From Oleomonas cavernae (GTDB taxonomy: Bacteria; Pseudomonadota; Alphaproteobacteria; Zavarziniales; Zavarziniaceae): a DNA stretch of 64,000 nucleotides. The notes beneath the pieces were generated by a model. That model saw nothing but the letters and a program-made list of their open reading frames with translations. It was not told where the DNA came from and did no database searches. Position numbers and translations under genes: made by a program. Below are positions 42,828 to 51,846 of the stretch, piece after piece; positions within the stretch are counted from its first letter, which is position 1; every line of letters begins with the position of its first letter. The stretch covers positions 3,504,909 through 3,568,908 of the forward strand of contig NZ_QYUK01000011.1 of NCBI RefSeq assembly GCF_003590945.1, written 5' to 3'.

Positions 42828-43436
42828 ATGAAGTTGCGTTTCTCGCCGACCTCGCCCTATGTCCGCAAGGTCCTGATCTTCGCCCATGAAACCGGCCTCG
42901 CCGCCGGAATCGAACTGGTCCCGACCAATGTCTGGGTGCCCGAGACCGACATCGGCACGGTCAACCCGCTGGGCAAGGTGCCGGCCCTGATCACCAAGGA
43001 CGGCACCGTGCTGTTCGACAGCCCGGTCATCCTCGATTACCTCGACCACCACCACGACGGCGCGCGCCGGATCCCGCTGAAGGGCAAGGAACGCTGGTCG
43101 GTGCTGCGTCTCCAGGCCCTGGCCGACGGCATTCTCGACGCGGCCGTCTCGCGCCTGCTGGAAAGCCGGCGGCCCGAGGGCGAACGCTCGCCGGCGTGGG
43201 TCGAGCGCCAGCGCGCGGCGATCATCCGCGGCCTCGATGCCCTGGAAGCCGAGGCAGCGGGCTTTGGCGAGGTGCTCGATGTCGGCCAGATCACCCTGCT
43301 GGCGGCGCTGGGCTACCTCGATTTCCGCTTCTCGCACGAGGATTGGCGCCAGGGCCGGCCCAGGCTGGCCGCCTGGTTCGCCCAGGCCTCGGCCCGCCCC
43401 GCCTACGCCGCCACGGCGCCCTACGACCCGACATGA
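42828..43436 (+). CDS. glutathione S-transferase family protein
   Basis: 202 residues. The thioredoxin-fold N-domain begins LRFSPTSPYVRKVLIFAHET, with NPLGKVPALITKDGTVLFDSP and the cis-Pro and Ser/Asp glutathione contacts. The helical C-domain contains DVGQITLLAALGYLDFRF. It probably conjugates or reduces with glutathione; the substrate is unknown. A GTG at 42816 could also start it, overlapping the gloB stop. It overlaps the cupin gene by 4 bases. Confidence 0.88.
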   Translation: MKLRFSPTSPYVRKVLIFAHETGLAAGIELVPTNVWVPETDIGTVNPLGKVPALITKDGTVLFDSPVILDYLDHHHDGARRIPLKGKERWSVLRLQALADGILDAAVSRLLESRRPEGERSPAWVERQRAAIIRGLDALEAEAAGFGEVLDVGQITLLAALGYLDFRFSHEDWRQGRPRLAAWFAQASARPAYAATAPYDPT

Positions 43437-43897
43437 TCGAGGCCGAGAGCGCCGCCGAGGTGATCCGCCTCCTGGACCTGAAGCCGCATCCCGAAGGCGG
43501 CCATTTCCGCGAAACCTTTCGCGACACCCGGCCCGGGCCGATCGCCGGGCGCGGCGCCTCGACCGCGATCTACTACCTGCTCGAGGCCGGCGAGTTGTCG
43601 GCCTGGCACCGGGTCGACGCGGTCGAGATCTGGCACTGGTATGCCGGCGCCCCCCTGGCCCTGACCATCTCGCCCAACGGCCATGACCTCCAGGGGTTCC
43701 ATCTGGGGCCGGACCTCGCCCAGCACCAGCGGCCCCAGGTCGTGGTGCCCACGCTCGCCTGGCAGACGGCCGAAAGCCTGGGCCGCTGGACCCTGGTCGG
43801 CTGCACCGTGGCCCCCGCCTTCGATTTCGCCGGCTTCGAAATGGCCCCGCCCGGCTGGCGGCCTGTGCCGCGGCCTGAAAAGCCCCCTCTGCCCTGA
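43433..43897 (+). CDS. cupin domain protein (DUF985 family)
   Basis: 154 residues. It starts EVIRLLDLKPHPEGGHFRET and contains STAIYYLLEAGELSAWHRVD, HWYAGAPLALTISPNG and TLVGCTVAPAFDFAGFEMAP, the Cupin_5/DUF985 pattern. It is a single beta-barrel, probably a sugar- or metal-binding enzyme; the function is not established. The start overlaps the GST stop (ATGA). Confidence 0.88.
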   Translation: MIEAESAAEVIRLLDLKPHPEGGHFRETFRDTRPGPIAGRGASTAIYYLLEAGELSAWHRVDAVEIWHWYAGAPLALTISPNGHDLQGFHLGPDLAQHQRPQVVVPTLAWQTAESLGRWTLVGCTVAPAFDFAGFEMAPPGWRPVPRPEKPPLP

Positions 43898-43986
43898 GGG
43901 CGGAGGGGGTTGGGGGAGGTGGGCAGCGCTGAAATAGCGGCCATCCTCCTCACCCCGGCCCTCTCCTCCTCGAAGGAGGAGAGGGA
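43882..43986. repeat. REP-like palindromic pair (CCCTCTCC family)
   Basis: Two GC-rich units, one containing CCCTGAGGG and the other CTCCTCCTCGAAGGAGGAG, flank GGTTGGGGGAGG and CCTCCTCACCCC, which pair as arms. It starts within the last codons of the cupin gene and fills the gap before the PIN gene. Confidence 0.6.
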
Positions 43987-44026
43987 GCATGGCGGCAGCC
44001 AGCGTCATGACATATGCTGGCGCCCG

Positions 44027-44461
44027 ATGCGCGTCGTCCTCGATCCCGAAGTCCTCGTCGCTGCCCTGCAGGCCAAGGCGGGGGCGAGCCGTGTTCTGCT
44101 TGAATGGGCGCTTCTCGGCGAGATCGAGATCGCCCTCTCGGTCTCTCTCGTCCTTGCCTACGAAGATCTGTTGCTGCGCCCGGCGGCGCCCCCGGTGCCG
44201 GGCCTGAGCATGGCCGACGTGCGCGCGGTGCTGGATGCCCTGTGCGCGGTCGCCGTGAAAACCGGGATCGATTTCCGCTGGCGCCCGATCCTGTTCGGCG
44301 CCACCGACGACATCGTGCTGGAGGCCGCCCTGAACGGCGGCGCCGGCGCCATCACCACGTTCCGGCCCGCAGACTTCGAGCATGCCCGCCACCTGGGCGT
44401 GCGGATCGAAGACCCGCCGCAGTTGCTCGACTGGTTGCGATCGATGGAGTGCGATTCATGA
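44027..44461 (+). CDS. PIN-domain toxin (COG1569 type)
   Basis: 144 residues. MRVVLDPEVLVAALQAKAGA supplies the first conserved Asp, LSVSLVLAYEDLLLRP the Glu, and FGATDDIVLEAALNGGAGA the next acidic pair, followed by ITTFRPADF. This is the putative-toxin PIN_3 family, Mg-dependent RNases. The next gene overlaps by 4 bases and encodes a likely antitoxin. Starts further upstream would include a REP unit and are rejected. Confidence 0.8.
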   Translation: MRVVLDPEVLVAALQAKAGASRVLLEWALLGEIEIALSVSLVLAYEDLLLRPAAPPVPGLSMADVRAVLDALCAVAVKTGIDFRWRPILFGATDDIVLEAALNGGAGAITTFRPADFEHARHLGVRIEDPPQLLDWLRSMECDS

Positions 44462-44730
44462 CGCGTTCGGATTTGCGCCTGCAGGCCTCGCTGCGCGAGG
44501 AGGCCGAGCGGTTTGCCCAGGCCGAGGGCACCACGCTCAACCAGTTCGTCAATGTCGCGGTGGCGGAGAAGATCGCCGCCCTGCGCACCGGCCAGTTCTA
44601 TCACGAGCGCGCCGCCCGTGCCGATATCACCAAGGCCTTCAAGATCCTGGACCGGGCCGGCACGGCAGCCCCCTCGCCCAAGGACCTGCTGCCGCCCGAC
44701 TGGGACGAGGAAGCCGGGCGGCGGCGCTGA
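44458..44730 (+). CDS. HicB/RHH-like antitoxin partner of the PIN toxin
   Basis: 90 residues. The first 40 (SDLRLQASLREEAERFAQAE, GTTLNQFVNVAVAEKIAAL) form a ribbon-helix-helix-like pattern of the HicB/CopG type. The acidic tail PKDLLPPDWDEEAGRRR could block the toxin. It overlaps the PIN gene (ATGA). Toxin-first order is the reverse of many modules but is known for this pair. Confidence 0.75.
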   Translation: MTRSDLRLQASLREEAERFAQAEGTTLNQFVNVAVAEKIAALRTGQFYHERAARADITKAFKILDRAGTAAPSPKDLLPPDWDEEAGRRR

Positions 44731-44734
44731 CCGC

Positions 44735-45364
44735 TCAGCGGCCCAGCTTGTAGGGCCCGCCCTTCGCGATCGCCGCCTGGTAGGCGGGACGCCCATGGAT
44801 ACGCGCGGCATAGGCGGCAAGATTGGGGAAGGCCGCGATCGCCCCGCCGCTTTCGGCCGCCTCGACCACGAAGCTCAACTGGATGTCGACCGGGCTGATC
44901 TCGTCGCCCAGGAAATACGGCTTGTCGCCCAGCGACGCTTCCATATAGCTCAGGTGGTTCATGATCTCGCTCATCACCCGCGGCATCAGCGGTGCCGCGC
45001 CGTCGTTCAGGCGGCTGAGGTAAAGCGCCAGCAGGAACGGCAGCATGGCCGAGCCTTCGGCGAAATGCAGCCAATGGTGATAGGGCACCGCCTGCGCCGG
45101 CGCGCCCTTGGGCGGCACCAGGCTGCCCTTGCCGTACTGGGCCACCAGATATTCGACGATGGCGCCTGACTCGGCGACCACCAGGTCGCCGTCGGTGATC
45201 ACCGGCGACTTGCCCAGGGGATGGATGGCTTTCAGTTCGGGCGGGGCCAGATTGGTTACCGCGTCGCGCTTGTAGGACACGATCTCGTAAGGCAGGCCCA
45301 GTTCCTCGAGCAGCCAGAGGATGCGCTGTGACCGTGAATTGTTCAGGTGGTGGACCTTGATCAT
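44735..45364 (-). CDS. glutathione S-transferase
   Basis: 209 residues. The N-domain has VHHLNNSRSQRILWLLEELG (catalytic Ser region), NLAPPELKAIHPLGKSPVIT and LVVAESGAIVEYLVAQYG. The C-domain is helical with KPYFLGDEISPVDIQLSFVV. It is a different subfamily from the GST at 42828. It converges with the antitoxin gene, leaving 4 bases. The DMT transporter gene is 32 bases upstream on the same strand. Confidence 0.9.
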   Translation of the reverse strand: MIKVHHLNNSRSQRILWLLEELGLPYEIVSYKRDAVTNLAPPELKAIHPLGKSPVITDGDLVVAESGAIVEYLVAQYGKGSLVPPKGAPAQAVPYHHWLHFAEGSAMLPFLLALYLSRLNDGAAPLMPRVMSEIMNHLSYMEASLGDKPYFLGDEISPVDIQLSFVVEAAESGGAIAAFPNLAAYAARIHGRPAYQAAIAKGGPYKLGR

Positions 45365-45396
45365 CGGCGCTCTCTCCCGTTGTTGCGCTTCTTTTA

Positions 45397-46269
45397 CTAT
45401 CCCCGCCGGCTGGCCAGGATGGCCCCGCCGGTGATCGCCAGGCAGGCGACGCCCAGGCCCAGCGTCGGTTCGGCCTTGCCGACCAGAACCAGGATCACAG
45501 TCGAGAGCAACGGCGCGCCATAGGCAAGGGCGCCGAGCAGGCGCGGGTCGCCGCGTTTCATGCCGATATCCCACAATAGGAAAGCAGCGCCCACCGGCCC
45601 CAGGCCCAGGCCGGCCAGCGCCGCCCAGCCAAGGGTCCCGCCGGGTGGAACCCAGGTCTCGAAGGCGAGATGGCACACCGTCGCCAGGATGGCGGTGCCG
45701 ATCGAATAGCCGGCGACGATGCCACTGGGCACGCCGGCGAAGCGCCGCGAAGCCAGGGAATAGACCGCCCAGGTCACGGCCGCCGCCAGGGCCGCCAGAT
45801 AGCCCGCCATGGCATCGAGCGAGAATTGCGCCTTGGGGCCCAGCAGGAAGGCGACCCCGCCCAGGCCCAGCAGGGCACCCAGCACATGGTTGGGGCGCAG
45901 CCGCTCGCCCGGCAGCAGGGCGCTGCCCAGCACGATCAGCAGCGGCCACAGATAGCAAACCAGGCTCGCCTCCGCCGGCGGGGCCGAGGTCAGGGCCAGG
46001 AAATAGAGGGCGTGATAGCCAAACAGCCCGCCCAGTCCCAGCAACCACACGGGTGCCGGCTGGAGATAGAGGGCAAGGCCCTCGCCGCGCACGACATTGG
46101 CCAGGGCCAGCAGCACGCCGCCGATGCCGAAGGTGATCGCGGTGATCTGGAACGGCGGCAGGGCGGTAACCTGGGCGGTCAAGACCGCCAGCACCGCCCA
46201 CAGGGCGATCGCCCCCGTCCCCAACAAGGACGCGCGGCCCGAGGGGCCGCGCGCTGTACCGGTGGTCAC
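45397..46269 (-). CDS. DMT (EamA) family transporter, YddG-like
   Basis: 290 residues and about ten membrane spans in two EamA repeats (GAIALWAVLAVLTAQVTALP..., YLAALAAAVTWAVYSLASRR). LTSAPPAEASLVCYLWPLLI is characteristic of the aromatic amino acid exporter YddG group. Export of an amino acid or metabolite is likely. It lies 7 bases after phbB on the same strand, but functional linkage to PHB is doubtful. Confidence 0.85.
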   Translation of the reverse strand: MTTGTARGPSGRASLLGTGAIALWAVLAVLTAQVTALPPFQITAITFGIGGVLLALANVVRGEGLALYLQPAPVWLLGLGGLFGYHALYFLALTSAPPAEASLVCYLWPLLIVLGSALLPGERLRPNHVLGALLGLGGVAFLLGPKAQFSLDAMAGYLAALAAAVTWAVYSLASRRFAGVPSGIVAGYSIGTAILATVCHLAFETWVPPGGTLGWAALAGLGLGPVGAAFLLWDIGMKRGDPRLLGALAYGAPLLSTVILVLVGKAEPTLGLGVACLAITGGAILASRRG

Positions 46270-46276
46270 CGCAGGA

Positions 46277-47002
46277 TCAGGCGGCGATGTACTGGCCGCC
46301 GTTGATGGTCAGGGTCGAGCCGGTGATGAAGCCCGCGTCCTCGGCCGCGAGGAAGACCACCGCGCGGGCGATTTCCTCGGCCTTGCCCAGGCGGCCGACC
46401 GGGATCGTGGCGATGATCTTGTCGAGCACGGGCTGCGGCACCGCCGCCACCATCTCGGTATTGATGTAGCCCGGCGCGATCACGTTGACGGTGATGCCCT
46501 TGGACGCGCCTTCCTGGGCCAGCGCCCTGGTGAAGCCGATCAGGCCGGCCTTGGCGGCCGAATAGTTGGCCTGACCCATCTGGCCCTTCTGGCCGTTGAT
46601 CGACGCGATGTTGACGATGCGGCCGTACGCGCGCTCGCGCATGCCCTCGATCACGCTGCGGCACATGTTGAAGGCCGAGGTCAGGTCGGTGTCGATGACC
46701 GCCCCCCACTGTTCGGCGCTCATCTTGTGCAGGGTGGCGTCGCGGGTGATGCCGGCATTGTTGACGACGACGTCGATCGCGCCCAGTTCGGCCGCGACGG
46801 TGGCGAGGCCTTCCTTGCATTCGGCGAAGCTCGCGACATTCCACTTGTAGACGGGAATGCCGGTCTCCGCCTTGAACTTGGCCGCCGCTTCGTCGTTGCC
46901 GGCGTAATTCGCCGCGACCTTGTAACCGGCGTCCTTCAGCGCGACCGAAATCGCGTGACCGATACCGCGCGTGCCGCCCGTGACGACCGCAACCCGAGCC
47001 AT
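46277..47002 (-). CDS. phbB: acetoacetyl-CoA reductase
   Basis: 241 residues of a short-chain dehydrogenase. The cofactor site is VAVVTGGTRGIGHAIS, NNAGITRDATLHKM is conserved in PhbB, and the catalytic S and YxxxK lie in ASINGQKGQMGQANYSAAK. It reduces acetoacetyl-CoA to (R)-3-hydroxybutyryl-CoA with NADPH for PHB. AGGATAAC precedes the start. It follows phaA on the same strand after 89 bases that include a hairpin. Confidence 0.95.
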   Translation of the reverse strand: MARVAVVTGGTRGIGHAISVALKDAGYKVAANYAGNDEAAAKFKAETGIPVYKWNVASFAECKEGLATVAAELGAIDVVVNNAGITRDATLHKMSAEQWGAVIDTDLTSAFNMCRSVIEGMRERAYGRIVNIASINGQKGQMGQANYSAAKAGLIGFTRALAQEGASKGITVNVIAPGYINTEMVAAVPQPVLDKIIATIPVGRLGKAEEIARAVVFLAAEDAGFITGSTLTINGGQYIAA

Positions 47003-47041
47003 GTTATCCTCCAATGCCGCTATTCGTGTTGGCCAGTAGAA

Positions 47042-47074
47042 AGCGCCGGCCGGATTTGAGCCCCGGCCGGCGCC
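47042..47074 (-). terminator. hairpin between phaA and phbB
   Basis: GCGCCGGCCGG and CCGGCCGGCGC form an 11-bp stem with a 9-base loop. On the minus strand TTTCT follows the stem. It lies between the phaA stop and the phbB ribosome-binding site, so it may reduce read-through or stabilise the upstream mRNA. The palindrome TGACATATGTCA overlaps the phaA stop at 47083-47094. Confidence 0.5.
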
Positions 47075-47091
47075 CGAGTCATTGACATATG

Positions 47092-48270
<1,179 letters not shown>

Positions 48271-48290
48271 TCACTCCCAAATGATTGGCG

Positions 48291-48305
48291 GCACTGCGGC
48301 AGTGC
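48291..48305. promoter_or_regulatory. TGC-rich palindrome upstream of phaA (candidate PhaR operator)
   Basis: GCACTGC-G-GCAGTGC is a perfect 15-bp palindrome 23 bases upstream of the phaA start codon. PhaR proteins are known to bind TGC-rich sites. Further TGC/GCA words lie near 48420-48470 in the same interval. The spacing differs from the published CTGC-N3-4-GCAG pattern, so this is an inference. Confidence 0.4.
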
Positions 48306-48509
48306 GGCATCAAAGTCTTTAAAAGCCTGGGCGGCAGGGCTTCCGCCGCGCGCGCCACATTTGCACGAGGCCGCGATGCGGGTAAATCGGAAATTAGTAG
48401 CGCGGCAATCCGTCCCCTTTTGCTGCGCGAAAGCGCACGCGGCACTTGCGTGACGGCACCGCAACAAGCAACAATCGGGTGGGAACGTCCTCAAGGATCG
48501 GTAGGGCTC

Positions 48510-49136
48510 GTGGCAAAGAAAACGACAGGCGAAGCTCCCGTCACCATCAAGAAGTACGCCAACCGGCGGCTCTACAACACGGCGACGTCGAGCTATGTCA
48601 CCCTGGACCACCTGTGCCAGATGGTGAAGAACGGCGAGGATTTCGTCGTCTATGACGCCAAGACCGGCGAGGACATCACCCGCTCGGTCCTGACCCAGAT
48701 CATCTTCGAGGAGGAGGGCAAGGGCCAGAACCTGCTGCCCATCCGCTTCCTGCGCCAGTTGATCGGCTTCTATGGCGACCAGTTGCAGGGCGTGCTGCCC
48801 AAGTACCTCGAAGTGTCGATGGAATCGTTCTCGCGCAACCAGGATCAGGTGAAGACCGTCATTTCCGAGGCGTTTTCCGGCAAGAATCCCTTACGCACCT
48901 TCGAGGAACTGGCGCGCCAGAATTTCCAGCTCTTCGAACGTGCCATCCGCACCTTCTCGCCCTTCGCCGCGCTGCGCGCCGCCACCGGTGACAAGGAAGC
49001 CGGGCCGGCAGGGCCTGAGCGCATCATCGAGGGGGCGCCGGCCGGCGAGGGCGAAATCTCGTCCCTGCGGGCGCAGATCGACGCCATGCAGCGCCAGCTC
49101 GACCAGCTCGCCAAGAAGACCGAAGGCGAAGCCTGA
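48510..49136 (+). CDS. phaR: polyhydroxyalkanoate synthesis repressor
   Basis: 208 residues from a GTG start. The family's DNA-binding domain is clear: PVTIKKYANRRLYNTATSSY, VTLDHLCQMVKNGEDFVVYD and RSVLTQIIFEEEGKGQ. The PHB-accumulation region follows, and a C-terminal coiled coil (SSLRAQIDAMQRQLDQLAKK) ends the protein. PhaR senses PHB and represses phasin and its own gene. The divergent position next to phaA fits. Confidence 0.95.
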   Translation: MAKKTTGEAPVTIKKYANRRLYNTATSSYVTLDHLCQMVKNGEDFVVYDAKTGEDITRSVLTQIIFEEEGKGQNLLPIRFLRQLIGFYGDQLQGVLPKYLEVSMESFSRNQDQVKTVISEAFSGKNPLRTFEELARQNFQLFERAIRTFSPFAALRAATGDKEAGPAGPERIIEGAPAGEGEISSLRAQIDAMQRQLDQLAKKTEGEA

Positions 49137-49152
49137 GGGACTGTTTTAAACC

Positions 49153-49252
49153 GCGTCATCCCGGCCTCGAGCCGGGATCTTGTGACGCGGAAACACCGGA
49201 AACACGGGTTCCGAGATCCCGGATCTCCGCTTCGCTGCGTCCGGGATGACGA
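49153..49252. repeat. palindromic repeat pair (ATCCCGG family, variant)
   Basis: The left unit GTCATCCCGGCCTCGAGCCG plus GGATC and a longer right unit ending CCGGGATGACG form an imperfect pair between phaR and the GGDEF-EAL gene, which converge here. Related to the copies at 14417 and 31023. Confidence 0.7.
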
Positions 49253-49288
49253 TAATCGGGCGATGTCAAACAGGCGAAGCCTGGGGGT

Positions 49289-50938
49289 TCAGGCCGGCGG
49301 CAGCGGGCCGGGCCGGCCGAACAGATAGCCCTGGAGATATTTGACGCCGAGGCCGCGGCAGGTCTCGGCGTCGGCTGCCGTTTCCACCTGTTCGGCCACC
49401 GTCGGGATATCATAGGCCGCCGCCAGCGCCACCATGCTGGCCACGCTGAGGCTGTTCGACGGATCGCTGGCCAGGTTGCGGATATAGGAGCCGTCGATCT
49501 TGACCAGGTCGACCGAGAGCTGGCGCAGATGCCGCGGGGTCAGGTAGCCGCCGCCGAAATCGTCGAGCAGGATGCGGCAGCCCAGCGCCCGGGCGATCCC
49601 TAAAATGCGCGAGGCTTCTTCCATCTCCTCGATCGCGGCCGATTCGGTCAGTTCGATCGCCAGGCGAACGACGGCCTTGGGCGCCTCCCGGCCGAAGCGC
49701 TCGAGAATGGTGCTCCAGCCCTCGTCCTCCAGGCTGCGGGCCGAGACATTGATCGACAGTTCGACATCGTGCCGGGCCTTGAGGGTTTCGGCCGCCAGTT
49801 CCAGGGTCCGCCGGTCGATCATGTGGACCAGGCCGCTGCGCTCGGCGAAGGGCACGAAATCGCCGGCGGGAATCACGGCACCGTCGCGCTGGCGCAGGCG
49901 GACCAGGGCCTCGTAGAAGGCCACGCTGCGGTCGGCGACCCGGACGATCGGCTGGAACGCCAGTTCGATGCGGTCGTCGCGCAGCGCTTCCATGACGGTG
50001 ACCGCGGTCTGGGCCTGGCGCCTCACCCGTTCCAGATGGGCCGGCGAGGGGCGGAATTCGGCATAGCCCTCATGGCCGCGCCGGCGCGCCCGGCGCAGCG
50101 CTTCCTTGCCATGGGCCAGGGCATCCTCGATCGAGGCGCAGCCACAGGCCAGGACCGTCCCGCCGATCGAGACCGACGCGACCATGGCGATCCCGACCTC
50201 AGCCAGAACGGTGCCGCGCACTGTGTTGATGATGCGCTCGGCCAGTTGCGCCAGGGCCTCGCTGTCGCCGCCGGGGACCAGCACGGCGAAGCGATTGCCG
50301 GCCAGCCGGCCGATCTCGAGGCGGCCGTCGAGGACGCCGTGAATGCGGGCGGCCACGGCGGCCACCATCCGGTCGCCGCCGATGACGCCGTAAGTTTCGT
50401 TGACCACGCCCAGGCTGCCGACCGCGATGGTCAGCAGGCCCAGGGTCGCTCCATCCGGCTCGCCATCGAGATACCGGCCTAGGCGGGACAGGAAGCTGCC
50501 GCGGTTCGAAAAGCCGGTCAGGTCGTCGAACCCCATGATCGACGGGCTGCCGTGGCGGGCGGACAGCAGGCTCATGACACCGATCCGGCAGCGGCGAGCG
50601 CCGCCGCCGTCGACACGGCCGCGATCACGCAGCCGGATTTCCTCGCCGGGGTTGCAGGCCAGGGCGTATTCGAGGTCGAAGCTGCCCCCTTGCGCGTCGG
50701 CGAGCGCGAAGCTGCGCGCCACCGTGACCCGGTCGGCCGGGGCAACCTGGTCCAGGAGGTCGTCGAGCGCCAAGGGCAAGGGCGCGACGCCGTCGCACGC
50801 CGGCGCGCCGCTCCAGGCCAGGGTCCCGGTGGCAAGGTCGAGGCAATAGGCCATGACGCCCGCCGCCTCGAGCGCCTGCGCCAGGGCGATCCCGCCGCCT
50901 GGTGCCCTCGCGCCACCGTCGCTCAATCGGTTCTCCAA
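49289..50938 (-). CDS. PAS-like/GGDEF(degenerate)/EAL protein, probable c-di-GMP phosphodiesterase
   Basis: 549 residues. Residues 15-110 resemble a PAS-type sensor (VMAYCLDLATGTLAW). The GGDEF domain starts DDLTGFSNRGSFLSRL but carries AGNRF in place of GGDEF, so it is unlikely to make c-di-GMP. The EAL domain keeps its key motifs: FYEALVRLRQ, SINVSARSLED, IELTES, LLDDFGGGY, LVKIDGSYI and TVAEQVE. It should therefore hydrolyse c-di-GMP. No membrane span is visible. It is a single-gene unit. Confidence 0.88.
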   Translation of the reverse strand: MENRLSDGGARAPGGGIALAQALEAAGVMAYCLDLATGTLAWSGAPACDGVAPLPLALDDLLDQVAPADRVTVARSFALADAQGGSFDLEYALACNPGEEIRLRDRGRVDGGGARRCRIGVMSLLSARHGSPSIMGFDDLTGFSNRGSFLSRLGRYLDGEPDGATLGLLTIAVGSLGVVNETYGVIGGDRMVAAVAARIHGVLDGRLEIGRLAGNRFAVLVPGGDSEALAQLAERIINTVRGTVLAEVGIAMVASVSIGGTVLACGCASIEDALAHGKEALRRARRRGHEGYAEFRPSPAHLERVRRQAQTAVTVMEALRDDRIELAFQPIVRVADRSVAFYEALVRLRQRDGAVIPAGDFVPFAERSGLVHMIDRRTLELAAETLKARHDVELSINVSARSLEDEGWSTILERFGREAPKAVVRLAIELTESAAIEEMEEASRILGIARALGCRILLDDFGGGYLTPRHLRQLSVDLVKIDGSYIRNLASDPSNSLSVASMVALAAAYDIPTVAEQVETAADAETCRGLGVKYLQGYLFGRPGPLPPA

Positions 50939-51004
50939 TTCCAGGCGCGCCAGGGCGCCATCCGCAGATCCGGGCGACCTTGCCCTATCGACCTTACGGA
51001 AGCG

Positions 51005-51846
51005 TTACCGATTGTCGTTCTCTTCGCCCGCGAGCCAGGTGACGGCGGTCGTTCCCGTGGCGCCGAACCCGGTCAAATCCAGCAGGCGCGGCAGGCCTTG
51101 CGCCAGAGCTGCGTCCAGTTGCCATGGCGGGCGGATGACGATGATCCCGGAGCCGGCGAAGCGGCCGGCATCGTCGGCCGGTTGGGTCAGCAGTTCGGCG
51201 GCCAGGATCCTGGCCACGCCGGACTGGGCCAGGGTGGCGTGCAGGCGGTCCGCCGCCGCCCGCCCCTTGAGCGGATACCAGCCCAGGACGATGGCCGCCG
51301 GGGCGCGCCGCGCCGCCTCGATCAGGTGGTGCGCCAGCAGGTCGAATTCCGCCTTGGCCTCGAACGGCGGGTCGATCAGCACCACGGTGCGGCCGGTCTT
51401 CTGGGGCAGGAAAGCGCGAATCGCAGCCCAGCCGTCGCGGGCATGAACGGCGGCGCGGAGATCGCCGCGCAGCGCGGCTTTCAGGTCGGCCGCCACCTCG
51501 TCCACCAGGTCGCAGGCGATCAGGCGGTCCTGCTCGCGCAGCAGGCCCAGCGCCAGCAGGGGCGACCCGGGGTAGAACGGCGCAGCCGCCGCCATGCCGG
51601 GGGCCACCAGTTCGCGGTAGGAGCGGGCCACGGCCGGCCAGGCGCCGGCCTCGTGGCGCAGCAGGCGGCCGATGCCGTCCCGCCACTCGCCCCCGGCCGG
51701 GTCCAGGCTGTAACCCCCCGCGCGTGGGTGTCGAGCACGGTGATCGGCGCCGGCTTGGCCAGCAGCCGCTCGAGCACCGCGGTCAGCACGACGTGCTTGA
51801 GGACGTCGCCGATATTCCCGGCGTGGAAGCCATGCCGATAGTTCAT
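51005..51846 (-). pseudogene. rlmJ: 23S rRNA (adenine-2030-N6)-methyltransferase, apparent frameshift
   Basis: The N-terminal frame is MNYRHGFHAGNIGDVLKHVV, then ITVLDTHARG. The rest, in another frame, has ARSYRELVAPGMAAAAPFYP, TVVLIDPPFEAKAEFD (the NPPY-like DPPF motif) and GIIVIRPPWQLD. The junction is a six-G run (51714-51719). A seventh G gives HARGGYSLDPAG and a protein of about 280 residues. RlmJ methylates A2030 of 23S rRNA. It overlaps the rsmB stop by 4 bases. Probable consensus error. Confidence 0.88.
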
